Below are positions 37,535 to 44,816 of a stretch of DNA of 64,000 nt, one piece after another (the stretch's first letter is position 1; every line of letters begins with the position of its first letter). Location of the stretch: NCBI RefSeq assembly GCF_016714275.1, contig NZ_JADJNP010000018.1:8565-72564 (forward strand). Reading direction: 5' to 3'. Position numbers and translations under genes: made by a program. Source of the stretch: Tessaracoccus sp. (GTDB taxonomy: Bacteria; Actinomycetota; Actinomycetes; Propionibacteriales; Propionibacteriaceae). The notes below the pieces were generated by a model that saw only the letters and a list, made by a program, of their open reading frames with translations, made no database searches and was not told the origin of the DNA.

Positions 37535-38916
37535 GGGTCCCTCCGGCTCAGGACCTTGTCGTGGAGGACACGCGCGTAGTGATCGGCGACCCCGCCCCCG
37601 GTCCGCGTGGTCTCGGCGGGCAGCTTCTCGCCGGTCCACATCGACTGCAGTTCTCTCCAGTGTGTCGGCGATCGCTTCAAGGGCGTGGACTCGAGCTTGT
37701 CCAGCACAGGATCGGTCCCCAGGCCGTCGGGACCGAAGATGTCACGCATCCACTCGATGCACAGCCTGGCCTCATCGACCAGTTCCTCGAAGCGGGTCAG
37801 GATTTCCTTCATGAACCCGAGCCGGCGCGGCTTCTCGGGACAACTGGCCACGATGCTGTCGTGCAGCTCCTGGAAGCGTGCGGGCGATCCTAATATCGAA
37901 CCGTCGTAGGGCGCGAGAACGTCGGGACGATTGCCCTCGTCAGTGAAGAACCGGAGCAGGTTCTGCTGGACTCGGAGCGCTCGGATCCGGCGCCGCAAGG
38001 TCGGACCCTCTTTGGTGCCGGCCCACACGTCGTCGAGCAACCAACCCTCGCGGTTGTCGTCGTGGACGAGTCCGTAGACCTTGATCTTGTTGTTGGCGGT
38101 GAGCGCCTGTGGCAGCGTCACCAGCGCGTGCGCCGCGGCGAGTTGGAGGTAACTCGCGTACTCTCCCATGTTGCCGTCCTGGACCTTCACCGGTTGCAGC
38201 ACCTTGGTGCGCTGGGTCCCCGGATAGCCCAGCAGCAGGGACGCCGAGATCACGGGGACCGTGCGCTCGTAGAAGTACTTCAGCCCATGATTGGAGTTGC
38301 GCTCGAGGATGGCGGGTGAGACGCCCTTCGCAGTGCCCTGCTGCGGTAGCTCGAACCACGGCAGAAAGAAGATGCCATACAGCTCGTCTCGGGTGTAGTA
38401 GCGGCGAATGCTCTGGATCAGCTTGTCGAGCATGCCGGCGCCGGTGCCGCCAGCTACAGACCCGCACACGAACACTCGGTTCGCCGTCGCGAGCGGCTCG
38501 AGGAACCCGGCCAGCGCCGGCCCATTGGCGCCCTCGGCGAACACCGTCGCACCGACACAGGGCGTCGCGTGCATGCCGGTGTGGATGGAGATGGCGCCTT
38601 CCTCGGCGGTGAACAGGCTGTCGAACAGATCGCTCTCGTCCTTGTGTTGCCCGTCGACGAACATGTCCGCAAAGGACCCTTCGCCCTGGCCGACGAGGTT
38701 GAACGGCGGCTTGACGACGCCGTCACCGAGCGGGTGAGCCGTACCCGCGAGCGAGCGCGTCGGTTGGGCGAGCAACTTCGACAGCGGTCCGTCGTCGTCC
38801 GAGTCGAGCGCGATCAGCTTCAGATCCTGGGGCATGGCACCCATCCGGACAAGTCGCGTCACTGCCAACGCGAAGTGCTGGCCGGTGCCACCAACCGTGA
38901 TCAAGTAGTTCGACAT
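37531..38916 (-). CDS. Tubulin/FtsZ-superfamily GTPase-like protein
   Basis: 461 residues from ATG 38916. The tubulin signature loop reads CGSVAGGTGAGMLDKL (~151-166), matching the GGGTGTG-type phosphate loop of FtsZ and tubulin, and the N-terminus has the first loop VGGTGQ (8-13). The region LDSDDDG (~37-43) is in the expected place for the T3 part. The C-terminal ~200 residues do not look like FtsZ. Divergent FtsZ-like families tied to vWA proteins and membrane remodelling have been described (Makarova and Koonin 2010, from memory), and a vWA lipoprotein is two genes upstream. It is probably a polymerising or switch GTPase of the operon. Cell-division FtsZ is excluded by the neighbours and divergent sequence. 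Confidence 0.82.
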   Translation of the reverse strand: MSNYLITVGGTGQHFALAVTRLVRMGAMPQDLKLIALDSDDDGPLSKLLAQPTRSLAGTAHPLGDGVVKPPFNLVGQGEGSFADMFVDGQHKDESDLFDSLFTAEEGAISIHTGMHATPCVGATVFAEGANGPALAGFLEPLATANRVFVCGSVAGGTGAGMLDKLIQSIRRYYTRDELYGIFFLPWFELPQQGTAKGVSPAILERNSNHGLKYFYERTVPVISASLLLGYPGTQRTKVLQPVKVQDGNMGEYASYLQLAAAHALVTLPQALTANNKIKVYGLVHDDNREGWLLDDVWAGTKEGPTLRRRIRALRVQQNLLRFFTDEGNRPDVLAPYDGSILGSPARFQELHDSIVASCPEKPRRLGFMKEILTRFEELVDEARLCIEWMRDIFGPDGLGTDPVLDKLESTPLKRSPTHWRELQSMWTGEKLPAETTRTGGGVADHYARVLHDKVLSRRDP

Positions 38917-38921
38917 GCCAG

Positions 38922-39398
38922 CTATCGCTTCCCGAAGACGCGCTCGGCGACGTACACGAGCAGGAACAGCACGGCCGCCGGCACGAGCCCGAGCAGCACT
39001 GCACGTCCTGGGGTGGAGTCTTGCAGGAAGATCTCCGCCTTGAAGACGTCGCTCGCCAGGCAGCACGTCGCGTCAGCGCCCCGAATGGGATCCAGCGCTG
39101 CAAGCACCGCGGCACCGCCGGCGGCACCGATCAGGGTCAGCAGGAGCGCCGCCCCTGACGACATCCCACCGCGCCGGTTGAGCATGCGCCGGCCCAGCGA
39201 AAACGCAGCGACCAGCACGATCACGTAGCCCGCGCTGGTGAACAGGATCCCGTTGTTGGACTTGCCGCAGACGTCCTTGGTGATGTACTCGCACCCCGCC
39301 TTCGCCGCCGTTGGTGCGGTGGGCATGGAGCTGCCCGAGCCCTGATCGGGCGTGGTCTGCGCAAACGGATCCTTCTGCAAGTCGCCCCCCTCGGGCAA
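38922..39398 (-). CDS. Small membrane protein with about three helices
   Basis: 158 residues if it starts at TTG 39398; an internal ATG (MPTAPTAAKAGCEYI) is a plausible alternative, so the start is uncertain. Three hydrophobic segments are clear: GYVIVLVAAFSLG, GAALLLTLIGAAGGAAVLAAL and GRAVLLGLVPAAVLFLLVYVA. Cys residues sit before and between them (CEYITKDVCGK, ATCCLA). It ends 5 bp before the tubulin-like start, so it could be that protein's membrane anchor or receptor. No family was recognised. Confidence 0.65.
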   Translation of the reverse strand: MPEGGDLQKDPFAQTTPDQGSGSSMPTAPTAAKAGCEYITKDVCGKSNNGILFTSAGYVIVLVAAFSLGRRMLNRRGGMSSGAALLLTLIGAAGGAAVLAALDPIRGADATCCLASDVFKAEIFLQDSTPGRAVLLGLVPAAVLFLLVYVAERVFGKR

Positions 39399-39554
39399 GA
39401 AGTGTGGTGGCGCGCAAGGTAGGCGTTTACGCGCCGAAGGTCAAGGGTTCAGGTCCCTCGGCGACAGCGGAAAGGTGGGCGATTCCGTGAGCTTGGATGG
39501 GGTAAGCCCGATCGATTGCCGCGTCGGCCCCGAGGCTGGCGTTTGGTCGGCACA

Positions 39555-41093
39555 TTAGTCGCGCTGAACGTGAACATGAAGGGTGCCGATCGGGTGCGGG
39601 CGCGCGGTGCGCCGGTCGAGCATCGCGCGCACCAGGACGTCGAGGCCGTACAGTCGTTCGGGCATCTGCCAGTTGTCCTCGCTCGACCAGCCGCTCTTGC
39701 CGGTGTTCCACCAAGCGTCGGCCGCCGTGGCGTCAAGCGCGATCGTCGATTCGACCGTCGCGCGCAGCTCGGTGTGGCCCTTCGCCAGGGGCGCACAGTT
39801 CAGGCCGGTGAGGAACTGGGTGGACTCACCTCGGACGGGGACGACTCCGCCGGCGGGGCGCACTGGTGCGAATGGCGCCTTGGGATCGATCCGCAACTGC
39901 GTAGTGGCGACCAAGTACGGCGGCAACGTGCCGGCGCCGATCTCCTTTACGCTCACCGTGAACAGCCCCTTGCCCCCGGCGCCGCACCAGAACTTCGACG
40001 ACAGACCATCGTCCACGGGCGCCGTGCCTTCGATCCGGAACTCGGCGAAGGCGGGCGGATCGATGCCCTCGGCCTGCTGCTGAGCGAGCGGCAGCACAGT
40101 CAGCGACTCGATCTTCTGGGGAGCAACGTCGAGCGGGGCCAGCTCCGCCGTCATCACGGAGTCGTCGGGTTTCATCGTGCCGGCACGCAGGGGAGCGTTC
40201 TTGAGCTTGCGTTCCAGGCTGTTGACGAACCGCCGGCCCAGGGCGACGTCGCGCGAAAAGACGAGGATGAGCAGCGGCTTGTAGCCCGTGTAGGGGAAGT
40301 ACCCGTTGCCCGCCTGATCGGTGCGGATCGGCCCTTTCACCGAGAACGTGAAACCGACCTTGCGCGGGTCGGTGTTCATGTCGGCGACGTGAGCTGCCGT
40401 CCTAGCGAAGTAGTCGGCTGACAGCGGGCGTTCGACGTAGTGGTTGCCGCTGAACGGGAGCAGCACCCCGACCATCCAAACCCCGAAGCCCTCGTCGGCC
40501 CGCGCCCGCAGGACCGCGGTAAGACAACCAGGGTCCGCGCCTTGCGCACACGCCGCCGCGACGTTGGTGCCGCCGGTGCCGCCGGCCGAGGCCTGCATGC
40601 CGTCGGTGACCACGATCGTCAACGCAGCCTCGTCGAGGAAGTCGGGCGGCGGCGGGTGATCACGATCGATCTTGTCAGGCACGGGCCGCCGCACCAGCGA
40701 CAGATCGAGGCGCGAGCTGAGCTCGGTGTAGAGCTTCGCTCGCCCCAGCGCTGCGGCCGAGTCGGGCGCACCGTCGCACACCACCTTCTGGCCCACCGTG
40801 CATCGCTTCGGCGTCCCCATCCCGGCCTCGGCGAGCGCGGTCTCGATCTCCGCGTGGAACGCGGCGATACGCTTCTCGCCAGCCTTGGCGGCACCGCCGA
40901 AGAATCCGGCCATGCTGCCCGAGGTATCGACGAAGACACGCGCATTGATGACCGGCTTTGGCGCTGGTTCGCCAGCGTCGATCGCGAGCGTCACGCTCGT
41001 ACCGCCTGCGTCACCCACCGGCGGCGACCGCTGCCCTTTGCTTGAGCACCCGATCGCCAAGAGTCCGATGATCACCGCCAACGGCGCCTGCAT
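39555..41093 (-). CDS. vWA-domain lipoprotein
   Basis: 512 residues from ATG 41093, with a lipoprotein signal ending LLAIGC. After a short linker the vWA domain begins at ~50 with VFVDTSGSMAGF, an intact D-x-S-x-S metal site, and later TIVVTDGMQAS. The second half (~230-500) is beta-rich. It would sit in the periplasm or on the outer membrane and bind a partner through its metal site. It is 156 bp upstream of the small membrane protein, a gap in which I see no gene. The vWA plus tubulin-like pairing recalls published FtsZ-like membrane-remodelling neighbourhoods. Confidence 0.85.
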   Translation of the reverse strand: MQAPLAVIIGLLAIGCSSKGQRSPPVGDAGGTSVTLAIDAGEPAPKPVINARVFVDTSGSMAGFFGGAAKAGEKRIAAFHAEIETALAEAGMGTPKRCTVGQKVVCDGAPDSAAALGRAKLYTELSSRLDLSLVRRPVPDKIDRDHPPPPDFLDEAALTIVVTDGMQASAGGTGGTNVAAACAQGADPGCLTAVLRARADEGFGVWMVGVLLPFSGNHYVERPLSADYFARTAAHVADMNTDPRKVGFTFSVKGPIRTDQAGNGYFPYTGYKPLLILVFSRDVALGRRFVNSLERKLKNAPLRAGTMKPDDSVMTAELAPLDVAPQKIESLTVLPLAQQQAEGIDPPAFAEFRIEGTAPVDDGLSSKFWCGAGGKGLFTVSVKEIGAGTLPPYLVATTQLRIDPKAPFAPVRPAGGVVPVRGESTQFLTGLNCAPLAKGHTELRATVESTIALDATAADAWWNTGKSGWSSEDNWQMPERLYGLDVLVRAMLDRRTARPHPIGTLHVHVQRD

Positions 41094-41239
41094 TCCGGCC
41101 CGAAGCTACGATGGAAAGACCGGAAACGGCAAGCGCATGCGGGCATCTCGCAAGCTGCGCGGGACGCGGAGCTAGTCTAGTGTTACGGGGCGCCCCCGGT
41201 GATGGCCATCGAAGCGGCCTGATCTCGCCCTTGTTCCCG

Positions 41240-41515
41240 CCGATGGGCGCGCTCGCTAACACCTACGTGCGTCGCCGCGTCGCGGAGGAGCTGCGCGACT
41301 ACTCGAAGCGCCTGGAGTCCGAGATCAAGGACCGCCGCGATCGCCTTAAGCGCACGGAGGACAAGATCCGCGGGCTGATCGAGTTCATCGCGACCGGCGA
41401 CCGCTCGGACTACATCACGTCCACCATGCGCGACCTGGAGGCGTTCGCGCGCACCGAGAAGGCCGAGATCGCCGCGCTGGTCCAGGCCGTCCTCGGCGAT
41501 CACGTAGAGCCGTTC
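41240..41515 (+). pseudogene. Serine-recombinase C-terminal remnant
   Basis: The frame from ATG 41243 reads RRRVAEELRDYSKRLESEIK, then IRGLIEFIATGDRSDYITS and LEAFARTEKAEIAALVQ, the charged coiled-coil tail of large serine recombinases. The catalytic N-terminal resolvase domain and recombinase domain are absent. The frame continues past 41515 only as antisense of the broken propeller gene, which marks a rearrangement junction there. Confidence 0.55.
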
Positions 41516-41929
41516 ATCGACCCAGGTGGTCGCCTCGATGGTTCGCCAGGCATCTGGGGGATCGGTTGGCGGCAGCGTGGCGAAGGGCCGGTCCCCGCCG
41601 TCGGGACTTCGTTCGTGGATCGCTCCGGCGTGGTGGTAGTAGACCGTGGTGTCGCGCTCGCAGCACGCGTCGACGCGGTTGTACGCCTCGTGCTGGACCA
41701 GCGTGCCGTCGGGCAACGGCGCCTCGGGCTGGTCGCCGGGCACGAGCAACTGGCCGATGGCCTGGTGGGGGTCAACCGCCGCGAGCGGAAGCTGCCAGCG
41801 GTACGTCGGCCGCTCACCCCCACCGGTGAGCCAGGTCAGCATGTCGCCGACGACCCGCAGGTGGTACGGCTGGTCCGCGCACCAGGCGATGACTGGTTGC
41901 AGGCCGGGAGGCACGATCGGCGGAGCCAC
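41500..41929 (-). pseudogene. Truncated propeller-like protein gene
   Basis: It starts at a GTG at 41929 (APPIVPPGLQPVIAWCADQP). About 140 residues of plausible propeller or secreted-protein sequence follow (TTVYYHHAGAIHERSPDG), up to WVDERLYVIAED near 41505. Beyond that the frame runs into the antisense of the recombinase remnant, so the 3' end was lost. It is 71 bp downstream of the lipoprotein gene at 42001 and was probably once a member of the operon. Confidence 0.5.
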
Positions 41930-42000
41930 GGCTCGGGCGAGTGTAGCTCAGGCGCGAGGCACGCCGCTCGCGGCCCCGCGATGGCGCTGGGTATGCGACC

Positions 42001-42891
42001 TCACTGGGGCCGCTCGAACGGGTGGATCTTCGCGGTCCTGCCGTCGTCGGCGCCGGCGGTGAGCTTGAGCATCACGCCATCGGCGCCGATCTGCTCGGCT
42101 TGGTACGAGGCGCCCTTGGCGGACCGACATCCTTCGTCGGCACCCTCGTCGTCCGCGTCCTCGTCACCCTCCGCGTCGTCGTCGTTGCGACCGAGGACAT
42201 AGCGCCAGGCGGCGAGGTCGAGGCGTCCGCAGCGAACGATCTCGCCGAGCTCACAGATGGTGAGCAGCGACGAGTCATCGGCGTAGCGCTCGTCTCCGGC
42301 CACGTCTTCTTCTGTGGCGCTGGTCTGGATCCATGCGAAGCGCGCCGCCCCGAACGTCGCCTCGGTCACTGCGACGACCTCGACGTTCGCCGACATCTCC
42401 GGAGTCTCGGTGAGGTCGATCTCCGCGACCGTCTCCGCGACACCACGCACCGCCCACGTCGAGCTGCCCCGGGCGATGATCACCGTGGAGATTGCGGGCA
42501 CGAGGCGGTCGTTGGTGCTGTTGCCGAAGATCGTGGCGACCTGGACGGACGGCGATGACACCTTGGATAGCTCACACGTGCCCGGCTCGTGGTCGAAGCC
42601 GTCGCTGAGCACGCCGAGATCTCTCGCGAGGCACGCGCACACCTCGCTTGGTGTCGGCGCCTCACACACCGTCACCGCGGTCGACAGGGGCACGTTGGTC
42701 GGCGAGCTCGCGGGCGGGCTCGCCGGACCGGGGGCGCTCGGCGAGCAGCGAGGCGGCACGACGATCGAGCGCAGCGGCTCTATCGCTGCCGCAGAGGCAC
42801 TTCCGGGGCCGCCCTGGATGACCGGCTGGCTCGACTTGGAGCAGGCCGCGACCGCGACAACCGCGACCATGCCCTGCAACCGCGACGTCAT
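42001..42891 (-). CDS. Lipoprotein with acidic region
   Basis: 296 residues from ATG 42891, overlapping the upstream stop as ATGA. The lipoprotein signal ends VVAVAACSKS. A Pro/Ser/Ala-rich linker is followed by an alpha/beta domain with several Cys (CEAPTPSEVCACLARDL) and a very acidic stretch near 240-260 (DDDAEGDEDADDEGADEG). I recognise no family. It is probably a surface or periplasmic member of the operon. Confidence 0.75.
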   Translation of the reverse strand: MTSRLQGMVAVVAVAACSKSSQPVIQGGPGSASAAAIEPLRSIVVPPRCSPSAPGPASPPASSPTNVPLSTAVTVCEAPTPSEVCACLARDLGVLSDGFDHEPGTCELSKVSSPSVQVATIFGNSTNDRLVPAISTVIIARGSSTWAVRGVAETVAEIDLTETPEMSANVEVVAVTEATFGAARFAWIQTSATEEDVAGDERYADDSSLLTICELGEIVRCGRLDLAAWRYVLGRNDDDAEGDEDADDEGADEGCRSAKGASYQAEQIGADGVMLKLTAGADDGRTAKIHPFERPQ

Positions 42892-43415
42892 GGATCTCTC
42901 GTCAGGGAGACCAGCTTCTCGTAACGCTGGCGGAGGAGGCGCAGCACCTCCTCGTCTTCGCCTCCCTCGGGCTTTCCGTCCATGTCCTCGCACATCTCGG
43001 CGATGTCGATCTCGGTCTCTCCGTACTCAATCTGAGCCTGCCGCCACTCTTCCTCGGGCACACGCTCCGGCCGCTGGATCGATGCGGGGAGGCGAAACAC
43101 CTCCCGCTTCTTCTTGATGAACAAGCAGGTCAGCTGCGAGCGCTCCGGGCTTGGCGGCCTCTTCATGAGGTCGTCCATTGCTGCCTCGAACTCGGCGGCC
43201 ACTTTGGGTCGCGGCGCGTCGAACACCGGCATCGCGTCGATCGGGGCCGGTGCGTTGAGGCCTCCGGGCGTGGCATCGACACCTACGGCAGGCTGCGCCG
43301 CGTCGCGTGAGGTCGCGGCTTTCCGCGGGGAGTCACCGCCCCGGCACCCTCCGACTGCGACGCAACAGGCCAATGCCTGGACGAAGAGATGTGGACCGAC
43401 GACCGACTGCGTCAT
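42888..43415 (-). CDS. Short lipoprotein
   Basis: 175 residues from ATG 43415, overlapping the 55-residue gene's stop as ATGA. The signal ends VAVGGCRGG. After a DAA/DAT-type linker, a helical domain has a KKKREVF patch and a charged C-terminus (EDEEVLRLLRQRYEKL). No family was recognised. Overlaps at both ends place it firmly in the operon. Confidence 0.75.
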   Translation of the reverse strand: MTQSVVGPHLFVQALACCVAVGGCRGGDSPRKAATSRDAAQPAVGVDATPGGLNAPAPIDAMPVFDAPRPKVAAEFEAAMDDLMKRPPSPERSQLTCLFIKKKREVFRLPASIQRPERVPEEEWRQAQIEYGETEIDIAEMCEDMDGKPEGGEDEEVLRLLRQRYEKLVSLTRDP

Positions 43416-43579
43416 TTCAGCACGAACCTCCTGAGGAAGTAGGCCAGCACGCGCTCGTTCGCATCGCTCGGCGCGGGCGGGGTCGCGAACAACGACCTGG
43501 TCAGGGCCGACCGACACGAGGCTCCGGCGCCGGCAGCGGCGAATTTCCGCATCCCCTCGGAGCAGTGCGCCCTGGTCAC
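43412..43579 (-). CDS. 55-residue mini-gene overlapping both neighbours
   Basis: It starts at a GTG at 43579 that overlaps the upstream stop as GTGA and ends at a TGA that overlaps the next ATG as ATGA. The product starts MTRAHCSEGMRKFAAAG and ends VLAYFLRRFVLK. It is basic, with a hydrophobic-aromatic tail that could be an amphipathic membrane-binding helix. The double 4-nt overlap is the main evidence for a real gene, since it matches the habit of the whole operon. It may instead serve only to carry ribosomes between the flanking genes. Confidence 0.6.
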   Translation of the reverse strand: MTRAHCSEGMRKFAAAGAGASCRSALTRSLFATPPAPSDANERVLAYFLRRFVLK

Positions 43580-44691
43580 GGCGGCCCGCTGAGCAGGAAC
43601 ACGTCGGCGCTGTCGGCCGAGGTCGAGCGGACGACGGCGACCGTGCCGTTCGGCCCTGGGGCGAGCGCGCGCACCGCGCAGTTGGGGCTCGTCAGCGTCT
43701 GCCAGCGATCGCGGGCGTCGGCGAGCGTGCGCCGCGGTCGACCGCTGGTATCACCGAGGCCAAACACGGCGTAGCTACAGCGCGCGTCGTAGTGTCCTCC
43801 GAGCATGTGATCGGATTCCGGAGCGGCGTAGCCGTAGATCCACAGCTCGTCGTTGACGACGCCCAGGGTGAAGCCCTCGCCCCACGCGGTCTCAATCGCG
43901 GTGGCGGAGACGAGGCCCCCGTCCGCGATGCGCCGCACCTCGACCTGCGTGCACGCCTCACACGCGGTGGGATCGTCGACCACGATCGCGAAGGCATCGC
44001 TGCCGACAGCGGCAAACCCGCGGCGATAGGGGTGCGGCACCGACGTACGCCACCGCGCATCGCCGGTGGCCAGATCAAGTCCGACGATGACGGCCTCCTT
44101 GCCGACCGCAGCGTCGATGACCACGACCGCGACGCCGTCGGCCGCGCGCCCGTCGGCGAGGTAGCTCTGGTCGTCCGGCAACTCGAAGGTCCCGACCGGC
44201 TCGACCGCCCCGGCGAACGCGTAGCGATCGGCGCGCACCTGGCGGCCGCGCTGTTCCAGGTTCACCGCGGAGGTCGCGTCGTTCGGGATCAGGAGGGCAC
44301 CCTCCGGAGCGTATGGGACCGTCACCTGCTGCCCGCCGAGCGTAACGTAGCGGAAGCCCGCCTCTCGGTGTTCGGGATCGACACGCGACCCGACCAAGGG
44401 CACGTCGCCTTCGTCGAGTCCGCCGGCTTCGACCGCGAGTCCGCGGACGTCGCGATCCAGCGGCACGCGGACCACACCTTCCTGCAGCTGAATCAGGACC
44501 ACCCGCCCATCGGTGCGGGCGCGCGTGACGACCTCGAAGCCGCGCTCGGATTCATCGGCCTCAAGGCTGCCGCTGCTCTGGCGGAGCACGGTCACGGGCG
44601 GATGGCGCCAGGCATCTGGGACGTGGCGGCCGTAGCAGGATGCCGCCATGGCGAGGACGAGGCCCGCCGCGCGGCGCTCATACTTTCCCAT
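43576..44691 (-). CDS. Propeller-like lipoprotein, first gene of the tubulin/Hsp70 operon
   Basis: 371 residues from ATG 44691 with a lipoprotein signal ending LAMAASC. The body has PQQ-like propeller strands, for example GLDLATGDARWRTSVPHP, and a run of short beta segments. It is the first gene of the leftward operon. The upstream 125 bp, which should hold the promoter, end at the IS1182 insertion, so regulation may have been altered. It is probably a surface-exposed sensor or scaffold. Confidence 0.75.
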   Translation of the reverse strand: MGKYERRAAGLVLAMAASCYGRHVPDAWRHPPVTVLRQSSGSLEADESERGFEVVTRARTDGRVVLIQLQEGVVRVPLDRDVRGLAVEAGGLDEGDVPLVGSRVDPEHREAGFRYVTLGGQQVTVPYAPEGALLIPNDATSAVNLEQRGRQVRADRYAFAGAVEPVGTFELPDDQSYLADGRAADGVAVVVIDAAVGKEAVIVGLDLATGDARWRTSVPHPYRRGFAAVGSDAFAIVVDDPTACEACTQVEVRRIADGGLVSATAIETAWGEGFTLGVVNDELWIYGYAAPESDHMLGGHYDARCSYAVFGLGDTSGRPRRTLADARDRWQTLTSPNCAVRALAPGPNGTVAVVRSTSADSADVFLLSGPP

Positions 44692-44816
44692 TGACCAACA
44701 GGGGCCCGGCGGTCGCGCGAGGGGGACCTCGCTGATCGGAAGGCCAGCATCCACCAGGGGGCGGGCGCGACGGGGCGCGGCGTTCAGTCTTCCGCCGTGC
44801 GCTGTCGTGCGCACCG

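Noticed and set aside
37531..38916. Housekeeping FtsZ
   Set aside because: The signature loop is divergent, the C-terminus is unlike FtsZ, and no division genes are nearby.
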